DNA from: Trissonchulus latispiculum
Taxonomy: Eukaryota; Nematoda; Enoplea; Enoplida; Ironidae
DNA: 64,000 nucleotides
Direction: 5' to 3'
Assembly: GCA_030248195.1 (NCBI GenBank)
Contig: JASAND010020324.1
Location: 1 to 64,000 of the forward strand
This document shows, in pieces, positions 11,656 through 22,593 of the stretch. The notes under the pieces were generated by a model, which was not told the DNA's origin, did not search any database, and worked only from the letters and a program-made list of their open reading frames with translations. Each line of letters starts with the position of its first letter. Within the stretch, counting starts at the first letter, position 1. The position numbers and the translations under genes are program-made.

Positions 11656-12177
11656 TAAGCTTTAAAACGATGTATAAATCTCTTTCCTACTCCCGAAATT
11701 GCGAAAGTCATAGGGTTTCAAAAAAAATCAGCACAAAAGCACTGCACAATAGGATACCACCACCTTAAGCATGTAAAGAATTCTGGCAAAAAATCTTTTT
11801 TTTGGATTTTTGACGGAATTTTTGACGAAACTTAGAACTTTTACAAAATATATATTTTGAAGACTGTCTTCAGAAATCTTTGAAATGTTTTGGTCGTAGC
11901 TTGTGCAAGTTTGATGTCAGAAATTCCATTCAGAACGAAAAGGTGACAAAAATTGGATATGATTTTTTGCTTTTAAATCAAAGCTTCTTTAACCTAAGTT
12001 TTGAGTTGACAAATAACCGTGCCGAATGCCCAACAAAGTTTCAAAATTAGATTTTGAATTCAATAAGTTATACATACACGGGGAAATCCCAATTTCATTT
12101 ATCTGAACTCTTGGGCTAGTTTTTAACTAAGTCACTTGATTACAAAGAGGGACTCGTTACACGAACTAAGATACGTT
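11656..12177. other. Nothing recognised
   Basis: AT-rich intergenic sequence between a dispersed repeat and the right arm of the large inverted repeat. No frame, repeat unit or motif is supportable. Confidence 0.4.
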
Positions 12178-12786
12178 ATCAGAGTTTTAGGCGCACTCGG
12201 AGCTATTATCATCACTGTAGCGGATTATAAAGGTCTACAACAAAATGTCAGTTGGTTTAATTAGAGCGTATCTGGTTACGTACGTACATTCCATGCTGCT
12301 TTCTTTCATTCCAGATAACACCCGAATTCCTGGAAGAGGTTACCGAGCTTGTCACTATTTATAACTAACAACTTCGCGAAAATCCTTCGCGAAGTTCGCG
12401 AAATTTGGAGAAGGTCGCGAAATTCGTGAAGTTTGGATTTGAATTAAAACAAAATTGAAATTTTGCTTGCCCACTCAACTTTTTATTTTTACTATGGAGA
12501 AAACCCCTCAATTAGCTAACTGAAAAAACTTCGCGAAAAATCGCGAAAAATTCTTCGCGAAGTTCGCGAAATTTGGCGAAATTTCACCAAGTTCGTGAAG
12601 TTCGCAAAAAAGGCGAACTTCGCAAAAAATAAAGTTTTTTTTGAGCTGTACTGTACGCGCTTTTAACGGTTTCATGGACTTTCTGGCTCAATATTGACCT
12701 TATTTTAGGCTTAGAAACATGTTGCCAATCAAGTTTTCGAGTTTAAAACCCCTGACTAATGTCAAAATTACTTCATAGTTGAATGT
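12178..12786. repeat. Right arm of a 5-kb inverted repeat
   Basis: Reverse complement of 7725-8638 without the 287-bp MITE. The shared parts include the TTCGCGAA-rich block (12375-12620) and AGTTGAATG at the outer end. Divergence between the arms is modest (scattered substitutions and small indels). Confidence 0.8.
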
Positions 12787-12839
12787 CCGATTCATGTTGA
12801 GTCCTTCGTTGACAAAACTGATGTCCGTGGTCCGCACTC

Positions 12840-13145
12840 CGCTTACTACGAACTAAAAAGACTGCTCAGTGAGTAGTCCATGTATTACGCACTAGAAAGA
12901 CGGCGCAGTGCGTAGTCCGTGTACGACGCACTAAAAAGACTGCGTCGTGCGTAGTCCGCGTACTACGCACTAAAAGGATGGCGCAGTGCGTAGTCCGCGT
13001 ACTACTCACTAAAAGGATGGCGCAGTGCGTAGTCCGCGTACTACTCACTAAAAGGATGGCGCAGTGCGTAGTCCGCTTACTACGCACTAAAGACTACGTA
13101 GTGCGTAGTCCGCGATAACGCAATAAAGACTACGCAGTGCGTAGT
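12840..13145. repeat. 39-bp minisatellite, 7-8 copies
   Basis: The unit TACTACTCACTAAAAGGATG continues GCGCAGTGCGTAGTCCGCG. Exact 39-bp spacing is seen between 12961, 13000 and 13039, and outer units are more divergent. CpG-rich. GTAGTCC/ACTACGCAC pieces give each unit an internal inverted repeat. The antisense open frame here only translates the repeat. Confidence 0.85.
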
Positions 13146-13290
13146 CAAGACGTCAAGACGCGGTTTGCGCGCCCTGCGTTGTCTTCATTGCCGGCGCGCG
13201 ACGGCGCGCAAGCGATCCTTGCGTAGTCCTTTGTATCGGCTTGCGTAGTGCGTGGGTCCAGCCTACACTGGTGTAGGCTGAGTGTAGGCT

Positions 13291-14390
13291 ATGCCGACCT
13301 GTGGTTCTCAGATAACCCTTATAATAGAAAAGTTCCAGCCAAAATCCGAAAATGTGGGTTCCCCCCCCATGGCTATACGTTTGTATATATAGCGCGGCGG
13401 TTATTTATTAAGCGACAAATCGCAAAAAACCCATTGCGGGAAGAAACCCATGGACGGGAAAAAAACCAGCCGAAATTTTTGCTGGAAGCATGCCAGAACA
13501 GTTTTGACTATATATACCACTCGAAAGAGCGGGTAAGTTTCAGTACATCTGCATCACAAAATATCAATATTTTTGCAAAAACTCATGTTTGACAAAATTT
13601 TGTATGTTTTACACGTAAACGTAGGCAAATTTTGGAAATTTTTGAAATTTGCTTAATTTTTGCAGTTTAAGCATAGTAAACGGGGCAGTTTAAGCATAGC
13701 ATACTGCTGCCAGGGCAACCATTGTGTGCCACAAAATGGTATGTTTTAACGGGTTTTAAAATTAAAGTCGTAACTCTTACGATTGTTGAGTAATTTCACC
13801 TCAAAGTTGAGATTTCGTGTGTTAAACATACGTACTTTACTTACTTACTTTACTTGTACTTACGTCACGTCACTTAAATCACGTCAGAGGCAACAGCTAA
13901 CCAAAGGCCACCTATGTCTTCGTGGCGAAGATGACGGTGATCAAGTACAAGTAAGTAAGTAAACGTGTTTTTATTTCACTTAAAGCCAAACCCGACCTAT
14001 TTTCGTGAAAAATAGGCAATTTTTGACGACAGACGGAATTGAAAAATTTGGCTTGAAAGGCACCATGTCAGATTTTGGCCACCTGGACCACACATAGAAG
14101 GTTTAACCTAGGTGAAATCTCTACCAAATTGAGCAGGAAGCTCTATTGAGCTAAGAAATGCATGAATTTTTTCTTTGCTGATAATGGTTAGAAAAAATTT
14201 CATTTTGAAATTTGGGTTTTTCCCGCACATCGGTTTTTTCCAGCCGAGTCTAGGTCACCCCCAGGTCGCACCATAGGCACTAGAGCCAAATTGCATACAC
14301 CATCGTGAAGTTCGAGACATGTCCTCTGTGAAACTAATCCGTTTTGGGTTAGGTCTTTCCAGTAGTTCAGGTTGACCCCTCCCCAAAAGT
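13291..14390. other. No gene seen; repeat debris
   Basis: Around 13740-13832 lies a fragment of the TTAA palindrome family (TAATTTCACCTCAAAGTTGA, TGTGTTAAACATACG). At 13838-13965 a segment with TACTTACTTACTTTACTTG at one side and CAAGTACAAGTAAGTAAGTA at the other resembles the simple-repeat tail of RTE-type LINEs. The rest is unassigned. Confidence 0.45.
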
Positions 14391-14399
14391 TGACATTGT

Positions 14400-14560
14400 C
14401 CGACCCCCATGTTGGGACCAAAATTTTAAAAGTCCCAAACAATTTGCTGAGAGGCAGCGGGAGCTACAATAATACAGCCTCTAGGGTAGTTTTGGACGCT
14501 CTTTAAGAGGGTTTTTTTCCGAATTTGCGAGTGGGTTTTTTCCCGCTTGACTAAATATAC
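14400..14560. repeat. Partial copy of the CCCGCTTGACTA repeat
   Basis: GGACCAAAATTTTAAAAGTC, ACAGCCTCTAGGGTAGTTTT and TTTTTTCCCGCTTGACTA match the equivalent parts of 20820-21023. The middle is shortened. Confidence 0.65.
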
Positions 14561-14637
14561 GAACGTACTTAACCAAAGTTGACCTCCCGAAATCGGAAAA
14601 AATACTAAGGATTATTCGAAGTTTGCAAAGTATATGT

Positions 14638-14646
14638 ATATATATG

Positions 14647-14732
<86 letters not shown>

Positions 14733-14735
14733 GTA
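14638..14735. repeat. Long (TA)n microsatellite
   Basis: About 90 bp of nearly uninterrupted TA dinucleotides. Tyr/Ile-repeat frames on the minus strand come only from this tract. Confidence 0.95.
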
Positions 14736-15300
14736 TACGTATATGTATGAATGAAAAATGAAGAATAGTTTTGACGACGCCAGAATAAAAATGACGAAAG
14801 AATGACGAAGCCAAAATGCGGAAGTAGCACTCAAATTTAATCAGTCTGCCGCCCCCAAATCACCGCTCTATATATAGTGTCTGTATGATTTATGTTAAAC
14901 TTCGACGATATTTGAATAGTAGGATAGTCAATCGGGAAAAAGACGTCAAAATTTCGGGAAAAAAGCTACGACCGCAGTGGCCTAACGGGTGAAGCTATTG
15001 CAGTAGTATTTGGCACGTAGAATAACGACCGCAATAGAAGCCAGCACGCCGATTTTTAGCTTTCCGGCTCTCCTCTACAGTCAACGGCTGGGTTGACGTT
15101 TTTTGGAAAACTTTGTTCCTGAAATGGCTGGATAATGGTAATGTTTCAAAAATTCATAACTTTAGTGTCAATATCTCTATCTCAATAATTTCTATTGCAA
15201 TCAAGAGAGCTGTCTGGCTTTTTATTTCTTACTATTTCTTGGAATCGACAAGCAACGCTTTAATTAAAACCATAATAGTGATAAAACTAACGTTATTACG
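14736..15300. other. Nothing recognised with confidence
   Basis: A TGGCCTAACGGGTGAAGC motif at about 14980-14998 resembles a tRNA A box, but no B box follows at the expected spacing. The remaining sequence is AT-rich without coding signs. Confidence 0.35.
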
Positions 15301-15339
15301 CGTATCTGCAACCTTTAGAAAACAATTAGTAAAAAATTT

Positions 15340-15540
15340 CGTTTGTTTTCTAATTGTTTTCTTATAACAGAAAACAACTAGAAAATAATTAGAAAATAAA
15401 ATTTCAATACTTTCTCATTGTTTTCCAGATTAGAAAACATTAAGAAAACATTAAGAAAACAATTAGAAAATATAATCTGTGCATTAGAAAACAATTAGAA
15501 AATTATTAGAAAAAATAATTGTTTTCTAATTGTTTTCTAG
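15340..15540. repeat. TTTTCTAATTG satellite-like repeat
   Basis: AGAAAACAATTAGAAAA-type units and their complement TTTTCTAATTGTTTTCT recur about a dozen times, with sense units flanked by antisense units at both ends (15340-15362 and 15522-15540). The array can therefore fold on itself. Confidence 0.75.
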
Positions 15541-16387
15541 AAATGGGCTTCGTGTGTAACCCCCCCCCCACCACCAAACCGAAAATTTCAGCGATTCCCT
15601 TCCCAGTCCCAGAATTTCAGGTTTCTCCCCCCCTTCTCCCAAGGATTTAGGCCCAAAAGTGCGAAAAGTCGAAAATTTAGAAGAGTTTTGGCAATTTTTA
15701 GAGAGCCATTTCCCTCCGAACCGATTACCCACTCCCCCACCACAGCCATTTCTTTGCTCAGCCACACCTCCCCCCATAGGTGTGACTGGGCAAAACATCT
15801 TGCGGGGGCTTCCGACGGAGGGTGGGGGACCCTCCCTAAATTTTCGATTTTATGCCATTTTTGGCCACTTGGCCAAAAATCTGGGGGTGGGTGTAGCAAA
15901 AATCTGAATATCTGGGGGGGGGTCGCCAAAATTTGTCATTTTGATGGGGGGGTATATATATATGTATATACGTATATGTTTCAGATTTGTGATCAATTCA
16001 CAAACCAGTATATATATATAATTCATATTCTGCTGTCTAGTCTGTCTATTGGAACGGGCATGTCAATGCATATCCTCTTGCAATCTGATGATGCTGTAAC
16101 GTCAACTGTATACTGTCTGGCAAATGATTTTGGACTTCAGCGTGTTTCTACTTTGCATCGTTAATTGCAGCTGTCCTCTTCTTTAACTTTACAAAGCGAA
16201 ATATTCCAGCATTGCTATAAATTAATTTTTGATCCTTCTTATATATACTACGTAATTTTTATTCTGTGAATCAGCTTATATTTACTGAATTTACGAATTT
16301 ACTGAATATTTTGATTGTTTAAGAACCTTTTTAAATTTACGTTCATATATACGTATATACTTCGATCTTATTATCTCTCCCTTTCAG
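15541..16387. other. Upstream region of the kinase gene
   Basis: 15555-15955 is G/C-run repeat DNA of the type seen at 5.6-7.7 kb. 15956-16387 is AT-rich. A pyrimidine tract with CTTTCAG at 16381-16387 is a good splice acceptor just before the start codon, so a non-coding first exon probably lies further upstream. No promoter element can be fixed. Confidence 0.4.
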
Positions 16388-16407
16388 ATTTATATATCTA
16401 ACAATTT

Positions 16408-18430
16408 ATGAGTAGCTGGCTTAGTCGTCAGTTGCATAAAGTATCGTCAACATCTCACACTTCCGTGCCACATCAACAAACTTGTGTGCAGCAGCCTGTG
16501 ATCGATAGCAGTAATAATAACAGTAATGGCGGTGGTGGTGGGAGTAATCCGAGCACCCCACCGAAGAAAGGGAAAAATCTTCTGAAACACCGTCAGTCCA
16601 ACACGACACCGACACCTCATATTAACGGATCGGCGGTTGCTGGAGGCAGCAGATCCACCTGCAGCGCGGAGGCCCCCCCTCATCTGTCATCCCATATCGC
16701 TGGGAACGGTGTGTTGATTTCAGAACCATCCGGTATAAATCGAAGCCCTAGTGATGAACCTCGTGCAACTTTATCTCAGCCCTCTTTGACAGGTGCTAAT
16801 CTTTCCGAAAATGAACTTGGCAAGCGATTCGTCACTCGGCCTATGAGCGGTGCTACAGTTGTTGCTTCTAAGAAGCAATCGCCAGCCTCTACTACCGCCT
16901 GTTCTGGAGTCCAGACCTCAATGGCAAAAACGGCTGGTCGGACTGCAGGCTCCACATCTACTGCCGCGAAATCCCCTGTGTCTTCTATGCCAGCACAGGT
17001 GGAGCAGATTAGCAGTGGATCAGGATCGGTTAATGGTACAAACTATCCTTCAAAGTTTAGTTCCCCACAGCTTTCTGCAAATGACAGTCGTATAATATCA
17101 TCGCCGGTAGGACACGGCACTGGATCCCGCCCTCCTTTAGAGGCGGTTTCCGAAACTGATGTCGTCGTGTCTCATCACATTTCTCGGTTTGATCGCAGTT
17201 CTGGCTCTATTTCTTCTCCCCAGCATTCTTCTTCATCGGGGATGAGTACTGGTACGGCCAGTCTCGGCCGTCGTCGACCGCTTAGTGGTGGGACGGCTGC
17301 TGTGGTTCAGCAGCGTTTGCAGACTTCACCCAGCGAACGGGCAACGCGGACTAAAAAGGCTTCTGGATCCACTTCCCGCAGTTCGGAGTGTTTAACAACG
17401 GGCGTAACCGCTGGAGCGGTTGCAAAGCGTTCTGCTTGCAGATCACCTAGTGCTGATCTAAATCATCGAACGTCAACAGGTGCAAATTTAGAATCGTCCT
17501 TTGACGGTTTGGAGCGATCTCCTTCTACATCTTCATTGAGTGGTGGCAAAGGCCGATCCGGACCTCCCAGCAATGTAAATCGACCCTCAGCAACTGGTAC
17601 TAAAGGTCGTAGTGGTCAGTCTAATTCTAAAGATTCTATGTATGCTTCTGGTCCTTCGACGTTTGATTCCAATAAAAATCCCACACGAACTCCTACCCCA
17701 TTGGGAACCAAAGGAACTAGTGAGTCATCCCAGTCTGCGACTTTGACGCCTGATGCTAACGGAAATGCTAATCCGATATCTACGACGTCTGCTGATCAAG
17801 GCTTGTCCACACCTATTACCGCAACAGCATCGGGGTCCACCCCGATGGGTAGACGATATCGGGTCTCCAGTGAATCGATCACAACTACCGGTGCCAGTTT
17901 TTTGACTGATGGATCGGCGACGCAGGTGCGTGGCTGTGTCAGTCCCATCACTCCAGATCAACGTCGCCAGAGTGATCTAACTTGCTGCACGAGCGCACAG
18001 CAGTCATTGTTGCTGCGTGGATCGGCCAGGAAGAAAAATCGTTCCGCTGGAAAGCAGCAGCATGTGGTTAGAATCAAGGATCCCCATCATCAGGAATCAT
18101 CGCGTGCTGGCGTCGATAGCCTAGGCGAGGATCAGTCCTATTTGCCGGCTGAGGAAAAGGATCGAATTGCGTCTCTGTATAACGAATTCAAACAGAATGC
18201 CTACATGGCCCGTCTTCGTGCCATGGAAGAAAGAGCCAGAAAGAGTTCTGGTGAAAAGGACGCAAATACAGCTGGGATTGGATCTCCTGGAGGTGTTATT
18301 TTGTCTACCGTGTCGTCTGGGATGGGAATCTTGACTTCTACATCAGCAACAGCTTCAGCTGCTGGAAAGCACCATCATTTGCCTGAGCGTGCCAACAGTA
18401 TACAAGTCTGCTGCTCTGAGAACTTAGCAG
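16408..18430 (+). CDS. WNK: WNK kinase exon 1: start codon and disordered N-terminus
   Basis: This is the first coding exon of a WNK (with-no-lysine) Ser/Thr kinase. Family members sense chloride and osmolarity in the cytoplasm and activate SPAK/OSR1 kinases, which phosphorylate cation-chloride cotransporters. The ATG at 16408 is preceded by an in-frame TAA at 16399-16401, so it is the first possible start in this exon. The exon encodes 674 residues of Ser/Thr/Gly/Pro-rich, low-complexity sequence (a Gly run follows an Asn-rich stretch near residues 35-50), as in animal WNKs. Residues near the end (about 580-620: AEEKDRIASLYNEFKQN and the following Arg/Glu helix) are less disordered. The exon ends in phase 1 at GCAG/GTACTG; reading on without splicing meets a stop at 18445. 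The kinase domain follows in exons 3-8. WNK identity rests on those exons; the paralogue cannot be named. Confidence 0.88.
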
Positions 18431-18451
18431 GTACTGTATACATATAACTCC

Positions 18452-18690
18452 AGGGCATTTTTTAAGGATTTTTTCGGGGGGTGGGGGGCTTGCCGGGCCC
18501 GGGGGGGGGGGTGAAGATTTTTTGCAAAAATGAGCTAAAAATTGGTAGTTTTGGCGTATTTTACACGTAGAGTTTAAAAAGTTCTCAAAAATGCCAGGTT
18601 TAAGCTAAATTTTTGAAAATTTGCCTTTTTTGGCAAAAATTTGGGCCCCCAAAAAATCCCGGGAGAGGTCAATTTCGGGCCCCGGTAAAA
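18452..18690. repeat. Poly-G repeat unit, copy 2
   Basis: Same module order as at 9765-10060: a G run, GCAAAAATGAGCTAAAAATT, TTTTGGCGTATTTTACACG, TTCTCAAAAATGCCAGG, then GGGCCCCCAAAAAATCCCGG. It starts 21 bp after the exon 1 donor site. Confidence 0.65.
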
Positions 18691-19305
18691 AATATATATA
18701 GTTTTTGTTTGTGGAGTTCTGGACCATTGTCGATTTATCTGTATAGACACCGCTGAAACGCCCAGAACTCCATTTTTAGTGACTTTTCGCTAGTTTTACC
18801 CACGGGGGCGTTGCATAAGAGTGATTTGTTGAATCGTGTAGCAGTTTTTCAAAGAAAGCGTTTGTTACAGTATACACCATTTTTGTTACGACATCGTAAC
18901 TGTTTAAGTGCTTTATTCAAAAATCGTGAAGTATTTTATTTATCCTTACGGACTCAATCAGATATAAAGGGAAATTTTGAACTGAATCGTAATTTCTTAG
19001 CTATTTACTCTGGCATTGCTACAATTTAAATTGTACCTTAATTTAGACGTTTGACCACAATAGAACGCTCCTCAGAGTGCTTGAAACCAAGCCAATAATT
19101 TATGCTGGAAACTAAAGAATTATCTTTACTACTTTACGGAGGGAATTTGTCTCGGTTCGCAATAAAACGGGGGTAAATAAGCGATGCTGAACATGATGGG
19201 TTTACAGGATATGCTCCTACCAAAGTTTCTTTTTCCCGACGCCTGTCTTTTCCTCCGATTTTGACCTTTTCCCAGGAAATTAATCTCAAATTATATACTC
19301 TTCAT
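18691..19305. other. Intron 1, nothing recognised
   Basis: AT-rich intron sequence. A short open frame at 18811-19029 has no recognisable domain and sits in an intron, so it is not called. Confidence 0.35.
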
Positions 19306-19307
19306 TA

Positions 19308-19707
19308 CCGTATTATGCCAAACAGTGGCCCACCCAATAAAACGCCCATGGGCGTTTTTTCGGGGGGTGGGCGCTTTTTTGGATTTCTCAATGCTCACTT
19401 TCGTGCCTTAGAAAACTAAAAGTTCGTTAATAAAGTTGCGTTTGATTAAGCTATTTCAAGGCTTAGAGTCATTCGTACGTTCTTTGGATAGACATGTAAG
19501 CAACTGACACTTCCCGAGCATCTTGTCGTCCTCAAAAATTTATCAATTTATCGAAAATTGGCTAAGCAGCAATTAGAAGAATGTTTCCAAAAAAATAGCC
19601 CATGGGCGTTTTTTCGGGGGGTGGGCGCTTTTTTGGATTACAAAAATCAAATTCGAAATTGCTGATTCCGAAAAAACGCCCGTGGGCCACTGTTTGGCAT
19701 AATACGG
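19308..19707. mobile_element. 400-bp TA-flanked MITE, copy 1
   Basis: Starts CCGTATTATGCCAAACAGTG and ends with its reverse complement. TA duplicates flank it (19306-19307, 19708-19709). Just inside each end lies CGCCCATGGGC next to a TTTTTTCGGGGGGTGGGCGC block. Exactly 400 bp, like copies 2 and 3. It has no coding capacity, and the TA target suggests mobilisation by a Tc1/mariner-type transposase. Confidence 0.92.
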
Positions 19708-19709
19708 TA

Positions 19710-20326
19710 CTACAGTCCAGAGAAGTCATTAACATACGTAATACACGCAAATAATCCGTAGGGGTTTGCCATTCGTCAAACTATAAAAATTTCCTTATAA
19801 TTCCAAACAAATGAGTTTTACACGTCCAAAAGACTAAAACAATGGCTCATTTTTCCCCAACGTATAGTCCAAAACCCGCTACTCTAGTAAATTGATTGCT
19901 TTTGTTACGGGTCCCTTGACGTCTGATCACCTCCGCCATGGAATGTGAGAGGTCAGTTGCGTTAATTTGAGAAACATGCTTGTCTTCAGCTTTCAAAACT
20001 TTGGTTTCACGCAGTCAGTAAAGTCCTAAAATATAAGCAAATTGCTAAAAGGCGAAAATTTTACAAATAAAAGCAGACAGAAAGACTTCTGAAAGAAAAG
20101 TAGTAAAAGTAAAAAAACAGCAATCCTATTTCAGCACGACGCCAAGATCAGAAAACATGAATCGAAATGGAAGCAAGGGTCTGGGGGTGGCAGCCCCCAG
20201 CAAAAGCTAGAGGTTTCTGAAAAATTCAAGCTTGAAAATGTATTTTTGCGAGCGATTCTGGCAAAGATCGTGGGTTATTCTCTTGTACAATTTGCTGTCT
20301 CAACTGGTTAGGTTGAGCACAAGTAT
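19710..20326. other. Intron 1, nothing recognised
   Basis: AT-rich. It includes CTGGGGGTGGCAGCCCCCAG (20189-20208), a short hairpin motif recurring near 29018, 44380 and 48727, probably remnants of one repeat family. Confidence 0.35.
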
Positions 20327-21023
20327 AGTCAAGCGGGAAAAACCCACATTTCAGATTTTCGGCCCGAACATTTTACTGGTTTGAGATATTGAAAAACTGA
20401 CTATACAAGCAGCTACTATACTAGACTATACTAGTCGTAAGCTTTCTTATGAGGTATAGAACGCCTAGGGTGCGCCGTTAGTGAGGAAAATTGTCCCAAA
20501 CTGGCGGGAAAAACCCAATGCGGGAAAACGCCCATACGTATGCGGGGAAAAAACCTCACCCCTTAAATTTTTTGGAAAGTTGCCAGGAGCATTTCTAACC
20601 TTTCTAACCATTCTTGCCGAAAAAACTCGTAAAGAAAGTTTTCAAAGAAAATATCCAGCGAAAATGGTATATATGAGAAACTTGCATCAAAAATGCAATC
20701 GAAAGATGTAGCTTGAAGTCTCGTAGTCTACGTCTATGGCTGGCCCAACAGATTCTAGGTCTAGGTCTTTCCAGTAGTTCAGGGTGGCCAGGCAAAGTTT
20801 GCCAAATTTCGGCATTTGGACGGACCAAAATTTTCGAAAATTTCAAAGTCCCAAAAAATTTGCAGGGAAGCAGCGAGAACGACTATAATACAGCCTCTAG
20901 GGTTATTTTGGGCGCTCTTCAAGATAGGCTATTGAAATCCTATATAGCTCTTTCCGATAAGTCCACACTGGATGTGGTACTCTGTTTTTCCAGCATTGGC
21001 GAGAGGGTTTTTCCCTCTTGACT
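20327..21023. mobile_element. Inverted-repeat element with AGTCAAGCGGGAAAAA ends
   Basis: The left end AGTCAAGCGGGAAAAACCC is mirrored by GGGTTTTTCCCTCTTGACT at 21005-21023. The same end motif appears alone at 14541, 11636, 14926 and 63455, so the family is widely dispersed. No transposase frame is present. The target-site duplication is unclear. Confidence 0.65.
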
Positions 21024-21081
21024 GTGAAATGCTTTTGATAGCGCATATTTTAACACAAGCACTGTGAATTGTGCTTAAGCC

Positions 21082-21409
21082 CACTGGCGGATCCAGGATT
21101 TGGTGACGGAGGGGCCCCCAGAAGTTGATGAAATTTTTTGATTTTGCAATAATATCGGTCTTCGGATCATACTGAAGAACTTAGAAAAATTTTTAAAATT
21201 CTTAACATTTTTAGGCAAAAATGGTAATTTTCTCCGAAAACTCGAATGCGTTTTCAGCTTTTTCTTCATAAATGCAATAAATATACGGTTAAGAAGTAGA
21301 AAATTCGCGCCTATGGCGCGAAATTTTGTGGTTTTTGCCCTTTCTCCTCTTTCTCTCCTTAATTTTTCCTACTTTCGAATCGCGACGCCCCCCCCTGGAT
21401 CCGCCCCTT
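21082..21409. mobile_element. hAT-like MITE (GGCGGATCCAGG ends)
   Basis: The left end CACTGGCGGATCCAGG pairs with CCTGGATCCGCCCCTT on the right. Flanks are CTTAAGCC (21074-21081) and CTTAAGGC (21410-21417), an 8-bp duplication with one mismatch. The 8-bp TSD fits hAT. Non-coding, 328 bp. Confidence 0.8.
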
Positions 21410-21417
21410 CTTAAGGC

Positions 21418-22302
21418 GTATATATATACTGTTTATATATTGTTGCTCCTGCTGCTAGGAATTGCTTGTTAACATTTATTTCACAGATGAGGTAGGTAAA
21501 AAAACTGAACAGCTTAGGGTCACTCCTAGTCACCTCAGAATTGGCACTTAAAATTTGATAATGTGCGTTATTCTTATGTTAGCAGATACTAGCTGATCAT
21601 TACCTATTTCCTTCCGAAAGACGAAAAGTTCGCGCGAATAGGACGGAAGGAGGGAATTCCCTATTCGGCGACAAAGCTAGTTTCTATTATTTTAGTCGCC
21701 GAGTAGATTCCCTATTCTGCGCACAAAGCTGGTTTGTGTTGTGTTTTTTAGTCGCCGAGTAGATTTCCTATTCGGCGCACAAAGCTGGTTTTTGTCATTT
21801 TAGTAGCTAAGAATCGACATTTTTCCGCTTCAACAGAATCTCAATTGTAAACATGCACCGTGTATTTTACATCTAAGAATTTCCCTATTCTACCAAGTTG
21901 GTTGCCCGTCGAGGATATTTTCCCCTCTAGTTTTAGGTGTTTTTAAGCTAAAATATATAGTGAAAATTTAGGTAAACATCCGGCGATGCCGGCACAAGTT
22001 TTGAAAATTTAGGGTAAAATGGTATATAAAATTTGGCAATTTTTGGGGTTATGGGGACTCGTCGAATGGGGGGAGGTCGCCGAATGGGGGCGGCCCCCCA
22101 CCTCCGCAGGCTAGGTATAAGCCAGCTTATAAAAAGTGAGTATACTGACTTTTTGCCTAACATTGTGGGACCCTCTGACCTTTTTATTGAGTTGATTTCT
22201 AAACTGCAGTTTTAAATATCGACAATCAGATTATTGGTTAAATTATAATATTTTAATTTTTCCTGGCGTATGGCCTGAATTATGTTGGCATTTATTTTTC
22301 AG
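21418..22302. other. Intron 1, short tandem-like repeats
   Basis: 21640-21790 holds about three imperfect copies of a unit containing TTCCCTATTCGGCG, ACAAAGCTGGTTT and TTTAGTCGCCGAGTAG. A GCCGAATGGGG / GTCGAATGGGGG piece near 22051-22095 matches the MITE at 42246-42651. Otherwise AT-rich intron. Confidence 0.4.
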
Positions 22303-22475
22303 GAACTGAGATAAATGGAGATGGCTCCGAATTGCATGACAATAAGGGTATGGTTAGCCCGGTGTCTCCTAAAACACTTGCAGGACACGAGGGTCTTGAT
22401 ACGACGGGTACAGCAAATGTCTCCTTGGTCGAGGGTCATAAGCCTCCAGAAAGTCCTGAGGAAATTGATGACAAG
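22303..22475 (+). CDS. WNK: WNK kinase exon 2: linker before the kinase domain
   Basis: The acceptor TTATTTTTCAG ends at 22302. The exon enters in phase 1, completing the Gly codon left by exon 1, and leaves in phase 0 at GACAAG/GTATAT. It encodes residues 675-732, an acidic and polar linker (KGMVSPVSPKTLAGHEG, PPESPEEIDDK). There is no recognised domain. It is accepted because the phase joins exon 1 to exon 3 and the composition continues that of exon 1. Confidence 0.75.
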
Positions 22476-22593
22476 GTATATACTTACAAAACGTATATTA
22501 CGAATGTCTGCACGCTAATGAATGAGCCAGGGTGTTAGTCATCGGTTGGTATTCAGCCTATTCAATTCGACTAGTGATAATAGAAATGTTTAT

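Larger units (their letters stand above)
10790..13290. repeat. GC-rich inverted ends with two minisatellites
   Basis: CCTACACCGGTGTAGGCTGG followed by ACCCACGCACC at about 10801-10835 is mirrored by GTGGGTCCAGCC and TACACTGGTGTAGGCT at about 13252-13280. The ends lie outside the right arm of the large inverted repeat (12178-12786), so the two structures interlock. The interior holds a 34-bp tandem repeat (10938-11070), a 39-bp tandem repeat (about 12840-13140) and a copy of the 11353-11652 repeat. Confidence 0.5.

Noticed and set aside
12866..13087. Open frame with a repeated RTTHCAILLV motif
   Set aside because: It is a translation of the 39-bp minisatellite, which happens to be divisible by three.
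14481..14834. Open frames with Tyr/Ile repeats
   Set aside because: They are produced by the TA microsatellite.
14978..15045. tRNA-like A box TGGCCTAACGGG
   Set aside because: No B box follows at tRNA spacing, and no cloverleaf can be drawn.
18431..18447. Extension of WNK exon 1 to the stop at 18445
   Set aside because: A donor site at 18431 joins exon 2 in phase and leads into the kinase domain; reading through would end the protein before it.
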